Positions 1 through 6,021 of a stretch of DNA of 6,529 nucleotides are shown here, in pieces. A model generated the notes under the pieces. The model ran no database searches, had not been told where the DNA came from, and saw only the letters and a list, made by a program, of their open reading frames with translations. Origin of the DNA: Litorivivens sp041625495 (lineage in GTDB: Bacteria > Pseudomonadota > Gammaproteobacteria > Pseudomonadales > Spongiibacteraceae). Each line of letters opens with the position of its first letter. Positions within the stretch are counted from its first letter, which is position 1. The stretch is taken from positions 1 through 6,529 of the forward strand of contig NZ_JBFJTH010000191.1 in assembly GCF_041625495.1 (NCBI RefSeq), given 5' to 3'. A program made the translations under genes and the position numbers.

Positions 1-1958
1 TTATCCCTATGGCAGGGCAGGGATTGACCGCCAACATTATGTCGCTGGGAGGAATCGCCGTCGCCATTGGCGCGATGGTAGATGCTGCAGTCGTCATGAT
101 GGACAACGTGCATCGACGGCTACGTGAGAGCGCTACAACCAAGGACAAAAAGGAAGTGATGATTGCCGCCCTACAGGACGTAGGCCCCAGCATCTTTTTT
201 TCGCTATTAATCATTACCGTATCCTTCTTGCCGGTATTCAGTTTACAAGCGACAGAAGGCCGACTTTTTCAACCACTGGCTTATACCAAAACCTATAGCA
301 TGGCCTTTGCGGCTCTGTTGTCGGTGACCCTGATTCCTGCTCTTGTGATTCTCGTCATGCGCGGTTTTTCCCCAATAGGTGAAAACCCACTGGAGCGCGC
401 ATTGCGGCGCAGTATTACACCCGTGATTTCCGCGGCGGTTCGCTATCGAAGGGCAACCCTTGGCATCGCCTTGCTCGCATTAGTTGGTACCGCGCCGTTA
501 ATCAAACAACTCGGTAATGAATTTATGCCGCCGCTGAATGAGGGCAGCATTCTATACATGCCCACTGCACTGCCGGGCATGTCAATCAGCGAGGCGGGGC
601 GAGTCTTACAGAGTATGGATAAGGCTTTATCCGAATTCCCGGAAGTGGAGCGGGTGTTCGGCAAGGTTGGCCGCTCTGACAGCGCCACTGATCCTGCGCC
701 GCTCTCTATGGTGGAAACGGTGATCACGCTGAAGCCTGAAAGCGAGTGGCGTGCAGGACTCAGTTGGGATGACCTCATTGCTGAAATGGATGAAAAGCTG
801 CGCTATCCGGGCATGCCGAATATCTGGTGGATGCCGATTCAGACCCGAACGGAAATGCTCGCAACAGGCATCCGCAGCTCACTGGGAATCAAGGTGTTTG
901 GCGATGACCTGGCCACGATCGAGGCGCAGGCTACCGCGATTGAACAGGCCCTGCAGAACGATGCGCGTACCGCCAAGTACACGCGCAGTGCCTTTGCCGA
1001 ACGCCTGACCGGGGGCTATTTTCTGGATTTTGATATTGATCGTTTGGCGGCAGCACGCTACGGCCTCACAGTAAAAGACATTCAGGATACGTTGAGTATT
1101 GCGGCCGGTGGAATACCACTAACAGAAACTGTTGAGGGGCGTGAGCGTTACGCCGTCAATCTTCGTTACGCCAGAGATTACCGCCAAGACCTAAATGCCT
1201 TGGAGCGCTTATTGGTCACTACGCCAAGTGGTCAACAGGTACCCATTAGCGAAGTCTCTAAACTACATTTTCGTACGGGCGCACCGATGATTCGCAATGA
1301 AAATGGCCAGCTGCTCGGCTTGGTGTTTGTGGACGTAAAACCTGAAATCGGCGTGGCAGACTACGTGAGCGTAGCCAAGCAGGTTGTCGCCGAGGAAGTG
1401 CAACTACCGGCAGGCTATGCACTGGAATGGGCGGGTCAGTACAAGTACTTCGAGCGAGCAAAAGCGCGCCTGCAATGGATGGTGCCGGCAACCTTGGGCA
1501 TAGTGTTGCTACTACTCTATCTGCACCGGCGCAGTGTAAAAGATGCGTTGTTTGTTCTGAGCGCGGTGCCCTTCGGTCTGACAGGAGCCTTCTGGCTGCT
1601 GTTTACGCTCGACTACAAACTCAGCGTTGCCGTGTGGGTAGGTATCATCGCCATGGCCGGTCTAGCGGCAGAGCTGGGTCTGTTGATGCTGCACTATCTC
1701 GACAAGGCTAGGGGCAATCGAGAGATTAACGATATCGCCCACGCGGCGGCACAGCGCATACGACCAATGCTGATGACCAGTCTAACGCTGTTGCTATCGC
1801 TGATTCCTGTGATGATGAGTGATGGCACTGGTGCTGACGTGATGAAGCGGATTGCTGCGCCTATGGTTGGCGGCACGGTGACCTCATTGGTTGTGGTAAT
1901 GCTGGTTTTTCCAGCATTGTATTCACTGGTGTATCCAGTAGGACATCACAGAGTGTAA
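1..1958 (+). CDS. cusA: CusA-type Cu(I)/Ag(I) RND efflux pump, C-terminal part (5' truncated)
   Basis: This is the inner-membrane proton-driven pump of a heavy-metal RND tripartite system, which moves Cu(I)/Ag(I) from periplasm or cytosol to the outside with a CusB-like adaptor and a CusC-like channel (both presumably upstream). The reading frame is open at the window edge (first full codon at 3), and about 650 of an expected ~1030-1050 residues are present. The ATG at 9 is internal. Numbering from that Met, TM4 carries GAMVDAA with D25, the probable proton-relay Asp, and GLAAELG carries E555, matching the conserved Glu of a later helix. The three periplasmic copper-relay methionines of E. 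coli CusA (573, 623, 672) are matched by M184 (LLYM-like ILYM), M234 (APLSM) and M283 (RTEM), with identical 50- and 49-residue spacing. EGRLFQPLA and the RIAAPM.GG C-terminal motif also fit CusA rather than CzcA. It ends with a clean TAA. The Cu/Ag specificity is inferred from the methionines. Confidence 0.95.
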   Translation, partial: IPMAGQGLTANIMSLGGIAVAIGAMVDAAVVMMDNVHRRLRESATTKDKKEVMIAALQDVGPSIFFSLLIITVSFLPVFSLQATEGRLFQPLAYTKTYSMAFAALLSVTLIPALVILVMRGFSPIGENPLERALRRSITPVISAAVRYRRATLGIALLALVGTAPLIKQLGNEFMPPLNEGSILYMPTALPGMSISEAGRVLQSMDKALSEFPEVERVFGKVGRSDSATDPAPLSMVETVITLKPESEWRAGLSWDDLIAEMDEKLRYPGMPNIWWMPIQTRTEMLATGIRSSLGIKVFGDDLATIEAQATAIEQALQNDARTAKYTRSAFAERLTGGYFLDFDIDRLAAARYGLTVKDIQDTLSIAAGGIPLTETVEGRERYAVNLRYARDYRQDLNALERLLVTTPSGQQVPISEVSKLHFRTGAPMIRNENGQLLGLVFVDVKPEIGVADYVSVAKQVVAEEVQLPAGYALEWAGQYKYFERAKARLQWMVPATLGIVLLLLYLHRRSVKDALFVLSAVPFGLTGAFWLLFTLDYKLSVAVWVGIIAMAGLAAELGLLMLHYLDKARGNREINDIAHAAAQRIRPMLMTSLTLLLSLIPVMMSDGTGADVMKRIAAPMVGGTVTSLVVVMLVFPALYSLVYPVGHHRV

Positions 1959-1963
1959 AGGTA

Positions 1964-1995
1964 TTGACCCTGTATCCTACTACAGGGTCTTAACT
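1964..1995 (+). promoter_or_regulatory. MerR-family metal-responsive promoter/operator
   Basis: A -35 element TTGACC (1964-1969) and a -10-like TTAACT (1990-1995) are separated by 20 bp instead of the usual 17. The spacer is filled by a perfect 9-bp inverted repeat, GACCCTGTA (1966-1974), 6 nt, TACAGGGTC (1981-1989). An overlong spacer with a central dyad is the signature of promoters untwisted by MerR-family activators. A 20-bp spacer resembles the zntA promoter, and the ACCCT/AGGGT arms resemble CadR/PbrR/ZntR-type sites as I remember them, so the metal cannot be read from the site alone. Expected transcription start is near 2001-2003, leaving a leader of about 44 nt before the DUF4396-like gene. 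Confidence 0.8.
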
Positions 1996-2033
1996 GTCTT
2001 TAATGCACGAGATTGAGTGCAGAACCTGTACTC

Positions 2034-2039
2034 AAGGAG
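2034..2039 (+). promoter_or_regulatory. Ribosome binding site fixing the ATG 2046 start
   Basis: AAGGAG lies 6 nt before the ATG at 2046. It favours this start over the in-frame TTG at 2013, which has no Shine-Dalgarno sequence and would lie only about 10 nt downstream of the predicted transcription start. Confidence 0.75.
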
Positions 2040-2045
2040 CTTCGT

Positions 2046-2561
2046 ATGGAACACGCATGTTGTGTTAAAGAGCAACCTCAAACGCAAACTGAGCCTCAAA
2101 GTCAGTGTCACACTCCAGCGAACAAGGTCTCTCAGCTGGATTTCGACTGGACTAGTGGCCCTGTTTGGCGGCAGTCAGCAAAGAATACCGCTTGGTGTCT
2201 GCTTGGCTGTGCGATTGGTGATTTCGGAACTATATTCGCCTTTCAGGTGTTGGCGCCGGAAACCAATGCGATGCTGGTAATGGCATTAGCGATGATGAAC
2301 GGTCTGCTGACCAGTATTGCACTGGAAACGTTCATTCTCAGCCGTCAGATGGTTTTCAAGCTGGCATTTAAGACTGCCATTGGTATGAGTTTGGTTAGTA
2401 TGGTGGCGATGGAGTTTGCCATGAACTTAACCGACTACCTGCTGGTGGGAAAGGCGGCCCTGACTTGGTGGTCAATAGGCCCAAGCTTGCTGGCTGGTTT
2501 CCTGACTCCCTGGCCGTATAACTACTGGCGATTGCGGCGACACGGGAAGGCCTGTCACTAA
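2046..2561 (+). CDS. DUF4396-like small membrane protein, probable copper-resistance accessory
   Basis: This 171-aa membrane protein has no established function. From memory it fits the DUF4396 family: WCLLGCAIGDFG at residues 50-61, ET at 94-95, a ME.AMN-type motif near 122-127 and a C-terminal P-W-P-Y-N-Y-W segment (155-161) followed by a basic tail. Four hydrophobic segments are visible at about 47-69, 75-95, 105-125 and 140-157. Both ends carry possible metal ligands: H3, C5, C6, C21 and H22 in a Gln/Thr-rich N-terminal tail, and H166, C170, H171 at the very C-terminus. ATG 2046 is chosen because of its ribosome binding site. The gene has its own MerR-type promoter and sits between cusA and the cop genes, so a metal-related membrane role is inferred. 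A transporter or a scaffold are both possible; nothing in the sequence decides between them. Confidence 0.8.
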   Translation: MEHACCVKEQPQTQTEPQSQCHTPANKVSQLDFDWTSGPVWRQSAKNTAWCLLGCAIGDFGTIFAFQVLAPETNAMLVMALAMMNGLLTSIALETFILSRQMVFKLAFKTAIGMSLVSMVAMEFAMNLTDYLLVGKAALTWWSIGPSLLAGFLTPWPYNYWRLRRHGKACH

Positions 2562-2584
2562 CGTGTAAATAGTAAGGTCGAGGG

Positions 2585-2615
2585 TTGACCTTGACCCTAC
2601 TTCAGGGTTTACATT
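2585..2615 (+). promoter_or_regulatory. CueR-like MerR-family promoter for the copL-like/cop genes
   Basis: A -35 TTGACC (2585-2590) and a -10 TACATT (2610-2615) are 19 bp apart, the length typical of CueR/MerR-controlled promoters. The spacer contains the inverted repeat ACCCT (2594-2598), 5 nt, AGGGT (2604-2608), centred on 2601 and thus almost midway between the two elements. From the -35 onward the order ACCTT...AGGGTTTA resembles the E. coli CueR site at copA as I recall it. The TTGACC hexamer is directly repeated (2585-2590 and 2591-2596), but only the first copy is properly spaced as a -35. The predicted transcription start is near 2621-2623. Confidence 0.75.
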
Positions 2616-2650
2616 ATTTCTATCTCTGAGTGCGGGTATTGTTTAAACGC

Positions 2651-3052
2651 ATGAAACGACACTGGATTGCGAGCCTGATGATCATGCTCACCTTGCTACA
2701 GCTGGGTGGGACGGTCTTGGCTGCCATTTCCAGTAGTGACCTTGTCTCTCCCCTGTCAAATGGCTCTTACACGGATTTCACCACGGACGGCGCGACAGGC
2801 TGTCACGCGGACGAAACCAGTGATGCTGTGACGATACATTCACGCCACAATGCACACAGTCAGGCAGGAACTGATTCCGCAGAATGCTGCAGGTTTGAGT
2901 GCGACTGCTGTGTTGGAGGTTGCGGCACGACGATTCTCACAAGGGCCGTCACCAATAATTTCCCTCCCCGTTCGCCGATGACCGAAAACTACCATCGGAA
3001 CCCCCCTTTGCCACCCAGTTTTTCCTTTCTGAAACCCCCGATCCCGGCCTGA
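2651..3052 (+). CDS. Exported Cys/His-rich small protein, CopL-like
   Basis: This 133-aa protein has a signal peptide: basic MKRHW, then a hydrophobic core at residues 6-24 ending T-V-L-A-A. The mature part holds a likely soft-metal site: C51-H52, histidines 63, 66 and 69, then a dense cluster C79-C80, C84, C86-C87 and C91, seven cysteines in all. The C-terminus is Pro-rich (P-P-L-P-P-S, ending K-P-P-I-P-A), a pattern I associate with small exported proteins next to copper oxidase genes, such as CopL upstream of copAB in Xanthomonas. Whether it is a true CopL orthologue is uncertain. The start is also uncertain: no Shine-Dalgarno precedes ATG 2651, and an in-frame GTG at 2630 would add seven residues (MRVLFKR). 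Position directly after a CueR-like promoter and 68 nt before copA suggests a copper-binding or copper-sensing role. Confidence 0.7.
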   Translation: MKRHWIASLMIMLTLLQLGGTVLAAISSSDLVSPLSNGSYTDFTTDGATGCHADETSDAVTIHSRHNAHSQAGTDSAECCRFECDCCVGGCGTTILTRAVTNNFPPRSPMTENYHRNPPLPPSFSFLKPPIPA

Positions 3053-3108
3053 CACGGGGTTAGTGCGCCCGTCGTTTGCGTGCTTTTACGTTTTCATCGT
3101 TTCAGAAA

Positions 3109-3113
3109 AAGGA
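3109..3113 (+). promoter_or_regulatory. Ribosome binding site fixing the GTG 3121 start of copA
   Basis: AAGGA in an A-rich context lies 7 nt before the GTG at 3121. It supports a GTG start directly ahead of the Tat motif and argues against the in-frame TTG at 3076, which has no such site and would put 15 non-signal-like residues in front. Confidence 0.75.
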
Positions 3114-3120
3114 AATTACC

Positions 3121-4989
3121 GTGTTTAATTCATTATCACGTCGTCGGTTTGTCACCGGCGTGGCCGCTGGCACTGCGCTGGCCGGCGTCGGTTTTCGCAG
3201 CGGTCGGGCGCTGGCCAACCCGCGACCAACCTTACTCAAGGGCAATCAGTTTGATCTGTCGATCGGCTATCAGCCGGTTAATTTTACCGGCGCCGAGCGC
3301 ACAGCCACCTCGGTAAACGGCAGTGTGCCCGCACCTGTGCTGCGCTGGAAGGAGGGCGAGCGGGTCACCTTGAATGTGACCAACCATCTCGCCCACGACA
3401 GTTCCATCCACTGGCACGGCATTATCCTGCCGACCGACATGGATGGCGTGCCGGGGCTGAGTTTCGATGGCATCCAGCCGGGTGAAACCTATAAATACCA
3501 GTTCGATGTGAATCAGAGCGGCACCTACTGGTATCACTCCCATTCCGGTTTTCAGGAGCAAACGGGCGTTTACGGCGCCATTGTGATTGATCCGAAAGAT
3601 CCGGATCCTGTGCAGTGCGACCGCGACTATGTGGTGCTGTTATCCGATTGGACAGACGAGAACCCTCACGACGTCTATGCCAAGCTGAAAAAAATGAGTC
3701 ACTACTACAATTTTCAAGAGCGCACCGCAGGCGATTTGTGGCGAGACATCAAGGAAAAGGGGGTCGCCAAAACCTGGAACGAGCGCAAGATGTGGAACAT
3801 GATGCGCATGAACCAGACCGACATCGCCGATGTCACCGGTTATACCTATACCTACCTGATGAACGGTGCAACGCCGGATAGCGGCTGGACGGGTTTGTTC
3901 AAACGCGGTGAGAAAGTGCGGTTGCGCTTTATCAATGCCGCGGCCATGACCATTTTTGATATTCGTATTCCGGGGCTGAAAATGACCGTCGTTGCGAGCG
4001 ACGGGCAGAATATCGAGCCAGTCAGTGTGGATGAATTTCGCATCGGCGTTGCCGAAACCTACGACGTGGTTGTCGAGCCCAGCGATGACACGGCCTATAC
4101 CATCTTTGCTCAAACCAATGACCGCACCGGATATGCCCGTGGCACCCTGACGCCAAACCCAGCTTGGACAGCAGACGTTCCCGATATGGACTACGTACCT
4201 GTACTTAGCCACAACGATATGGGGATGGCCCATAACATGGGCGGGATGAATCATGGCCAAGGTGGTATGTCGACTATGGATCACAGTCAGCACGATATGG
4301 GTGGGATGAAGCGCGACCAAGGTGAAATGTCGGGTATGGATCATAGCCAGCACAACATGGGCGGTATGGATCACAGTCAACACGGCATGCAGGCCAAACA
4401 CATGGCCGATAAACCGGCCCCCGCAGGGTTTGGCAGCCGGGCCGCCATACAGCACGAGAAAAGCGAGTACGGAGCGCATACCGATATGCTGGCAGACGCG
4501 CCACAAAACGGCCTGAATGATCCCGGTCTGGGCTTGCGCGATCACGCCCAGCGCTACGGACGTAAAGTGCTGACCTATGCAGACATCCGCAATCTCTACC
4601 CCACGCTGGACAAGCGCGATCCGAGCCGGGAAATCCAGATACACCTCACTGGCAACATGTCGCGTTACATGTGGTCGATGGACGGTATCAAGTTTGCCGA
4701 CGCCGACCCCATTCGTCTGAGTTACGGTGAACGGGTTCGCATCACGCTGGTGAACGACACCATGATGACGCACCCCATTCACCTGCACGGCATGTGGAGC
4801 GAGCTGGAAACCGAAGAGCCCGGCTACATTCCGCGCAAGCACACCATTATTGTGCAGCCGGGGTCGACCATCAGTTATCTGGTTACCGCCGATGCGATCG
4901 GTCGCTGGGCTTACCACTGCCATCTGCTCTATCACATGCCGGGCATGATGCGCGAAGTGCGGGTAGAGAAAGGAGGGCGCTCATCATGA
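3121..4989 (+). CDS. copA: CopA-type periplasmic multicopper oxidase
   Basis: CopA-family (PcoA-like) multicopper oxidases protect the periplasm by oxidising Cu(I) and/or binding copper. The 622-aa product starts at GTG 3121 and has a twin-arginine signal, S6-R-R-R-F-V11, a hydrophobic stretch and a probable cleavage after A30-L-A32; folded, metal-loaded export is therefore expected. All four copper-ligand motifs are intact: HWHG at 97-100, HSH at 139-141, HPIHLHG at 551-557 and HCHLLYHM at 599-606, the last with the type 1 Cys600 and axial Met606. Between the second and third cupredoxin-like parts lies a Met/His tract (364-428) with 14 Met and 10 His. Length is close to the family norm of about 600 residues, the excess being this tract. 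The last codons overlap the copB start, so coupled translation is likely. It is probably cotranscribed with the CopL-like gene, as I see no separate promoter in the 68-nt gap. Confidence 0.96.
   Translation: MFNSLSRRRFVTGVAAGTALAGVGFRSGRALANPRPTLLKGNQFDLSIGYQPVNFTGAERTATSVNGSVPAPVLRWKEGERVTLNVTNHLAHDSSIHWHGIILPTDMDGVPGLSFDGIQPGETYKYQFDVNQSGTYWYHSHSGFQEQTGVYGAIVIDPKDPDPVQCDRDYVVLLSDWTDENPHDVYAKLKKMSHYYNFQERTAGDLWRDIKEKGVAKTWNERKMWNMMRMNQTDIADVTGYTYTYLMNGATPDSGWTGLFKRGEKVRLRFINAAAMTIFDIRIPGLKMTVVASDGQNIEPVSVDEFRIGVAETYDVVVEPSDDTAYTIFAQTNDRTGYARGTLTPNPAWTADVPDMDYVPVLSHNDMGMAHNMGGMNHGQGGMSTMDHSQHDMGGMKRDQGEMSGMDHSQHNMGGMDHSQHGMQAKHMADKPAPAGFGSRAAIQHEKSEYGAHTDMLADAPQNGLNDPGLGLRDHAQRYGRKVLTYADIRNLYPTLDKRDPSREIQIHLTGNMSRYMWSMDGIKFADADPIRLSYGERVRITLVNDTMMTHPIHLHGMWSELETEEPGYIPRKHTIIVQPGSTISYLVTADAIGRWAYHCHLLYHMPGMMREVRVEKGGRSS
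4231..4395 (+). repeat. In-frame 30/60-bp tandem repeat encoding Met/His decads of CopA
   Basis: An imperfect tandem repeat with a 60-bp period, built from 30-bp subunits, lies inside copA. Near-copies of the subunit ATGGATCACAGTCAGCAC begin at 4276, 4336 and 4366. At the protein level Met-x-x-Met recurs every ten residues (373/376, 383/386, 393/396, 403/406, 413/416, then 423), mixed with M-D-H-S-Q-H. Such tracts in CopA/PcoA relatives are thought to bind several copper ions. Synonymous differences between copies (CAC/CAT, CAG/CAA) show that the copies are not freshly duplicated. Confidence 0.85.
4971..4976 (+). promoter_or_regulatory. Ribosome binding site of copB inside copA
   Basis: A consensus AGGAGG sits within the last codons of copA, 9 nt before ATG 4986. 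Together with the ATGA overlap it indicates translational coupling, and it marks the copB start even though the frame stays open far upstream inside copA. Confidence 0.8.
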
Positions 4990-5705
4990 AAATTTTTTCG
5001 ACATCGCTGGTAGCACCCTTAACGCTGTCCTTCACTTTGCTGGCGAGCGGCATCGCCCACGCTGGCGGAAAAGATGATCCTTTCCTGACCATGGGCAAGC
5101 TGGATCAGCTCGAAGTGCGTGACACAGAAGGCCCGGATCCACAGGTAGTTGAAGGCCAGTTCTGGGCCGGTTACGACCTGAACAAACTCTGGCTCAAATT
5201 CGAAGGTGAGCGCGTTGACGACGAGAGTGAAGAACTTGAGTTACAGGCGCTTTACAGCCGGGCGATATCTGGCTTCTGGAATATCCAGATGGGCGCCCGC
5301 CGTGACTTCAAACCCGAGCCCGACCGCGACTGGGGTGTGATCGCCCTGCAGGGGCTGGCGCCATATTACTTTGAAGTGGATGCGTCATTGTTTGTGGGTG
5401 GCGCCGGGCGCACCGGTTTGCGCCTGGAAGCCGAGTATGAACTGCTGGTTACCCAGCGGCTGATTCTTACCCCGGAAATTGAACTGAACGCTTACGGCCA
5501 CAACGATCGTGACACCGGCGTCGGCTCCGGTCTGGCCGACGCTGAAATCGGCCTGCGCCTGCGCTATGAAATTCGCCGGGAATTCGCGCCCTATATCGGG
5601 GTTAACTGGATTAAAAAGTATGGCAATACCGCCGATTTCGCCAGCGCTGAAGGGGAAGACATTGAAGACACCCAGTTGGTCGTTGGCATACGGGCCTGGT
5701 ATTGA
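4986..5705 (+). CDS. copB: CopB-type outer-membrane copper resistance protein, short form
   Basis: CopB (PcoB-like) is an outer-membrane beta-barrel partner of CopA; its exact job in copper handling is unsettled. The 239-aa product has a signal peptide with likely cleavage after A24-H-A26. The family core follows almost at once: L-D-Q-L-E, D-L-N-K-L-W-L-K-F-E-G-E, L-Y-S-R-A-I, D-W-G-V-I-A-L-Q-G-L-A-P-Y-Y-F, RLEAEYELL..QRLILTP, RLRYEIRREFAPYIGVNW, and a final W-Y typical of outer-membrane proteins. The Met/His-rich stretch that many CopB proteins carry after the signal peptide is absent: the mature chain has only two Met and one His. Family members are often nearer 300-400 aa, so this is a short form, but the core looks complete, with no frameshift. 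It overlaps copA by the four bases ATGA. Confidence 0.95.
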   Translation: MKIFSTSLVAPLTLSFTLLASGIAHAGGKDDPFLTMGKLDQLEVRDTEGPDPQVVEGQFWAGYDLNKLWLKFEGERVDDESEELELQALYSRAISGFWNIQMGARRDFKPEPDRDWGVIALQGLAPYYFEVDASLFVGGAGRTGLRLEAEYELLVTQRLILTPEIELNAYGHNDRDTGVGSGLADAEIGLRLRYEIRREFAPYIGVNWIKKYGNTADFASAEGEDIEDTQLVVGIRAWY

Positions 5706-5718
5706 GGAGAACGAAAAC

Positions 5719-5979
5719 ATGGTATTCAAATCATTAATTCCGGCCCTCGTGGCCATTATGATGACCGGCACAGCCCTGGCACACAGCCCAGAGAAGGTTC
5801 GCGACGATGCAAAAAATCGGCAGGCCGCGCAAAAGGTGCGCTGCGAGAAATTTTTGGCGCGGCCCGACAAGGAGCTTGATAAATCCAGCCCGGTTATCCA
5901 GGCCATGCTCAAGCGTTGTCAGGCGCAGGATGAAGGCAGCAAAGACGGGGAGGGTGAACATGACCAGGGCCATCACTGA
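5719..5979 (+). CDS. Small exported protein with His-containing C-terminus, function unknown
   Basis: I do not recognise this 86-aa protein. It starts with a clear signal peptide (hydrophobic residues 5-20, likely cleavage after A19-L-A21, mature end H22-S-P-E), so it should be periplasmic. The mature 65 residues are highly charged and probably helical. They contain exactly two cysteines, C42 and C67, which could form a disulfide or bind metal, and end in an acidic, His-bearing tail (E80-H-D-Q-G-H-H86). GAGGAG at 5704-5709 is a good ribosome binding site 9 nt before the ATG. The gap after the copB stop is only 13 nt, so it is almost certainly in the copAB operon. A periplasmic copper-binding or assembly role is inferred from that position and the tail only. 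Confidence 0.8.
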   Translation: MVFKSLIPALVAIMMTGTALAHSPEKVRDDAKNRQAAQKVRCEKFLARPDKELDKSSPVIQAMLKRCQAQDEGSKDGEGEHDQGHH

Positions 5980-6021
5980 CTCGCGTGTTTCTGAGTGGAT
6001 TGATCCTAAAGGAGCGTTGCG

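Noticed and set aside
1966..1989. The palindrome after cusA as an intrinsic terminator.
   Set aside because: No T-run follows the dyad, and the flanking TTGACC and TTAACT place it squarely as a promoter spacer.
2013..2045. TTG at 2013 as the start of the DUF4396-like gene.
   Set aside because: It has no ribosome binding site and lies almost at the predicted transcription start; ATG 2046 has AAGGAG at ideal spacing.
3076..3120. TTG at 3076 as the start of copA.
   Set aside because: It would place a non-signal-like extension before the Tat motif and lacks a ribosome binding site. GTG 3121 has both the right spacing and an immediate SRRRFV signal.
4231..4395. Tandem repeat as a CRISPR-like array.
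   Set aside because: The units are contiguous, in frame, degenerate at synonymous positions and lack spacers; they encode the CopA Met/His tract.
3640..4935. A 431-codon open frame on the minus strand, rich in His, Val and Ile, antisense to copA.
   Set aside because: It lies entirely within a well-supported copA with intact copper motifs. Its His-rich repeats are the reverse complement of the Met/His tract, since ATG reads as CAT, and it has no recognisable domain.
4794..4985. Open frame upstream of copB's ATG that would extend CopB by 64 residues.
   Set aside because: The extension is the +2 shadow of the copA 3' end and would bury the signal peptide; AGGAGG points to ATG 4986.
5385..5912. 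A 175-codon minus-strand frame spanning copB and the 86-aa gene.
   Set aside because: It crosses two well-supported + strand genes with good ribosome binding sites and shows no domain or signal of its own.
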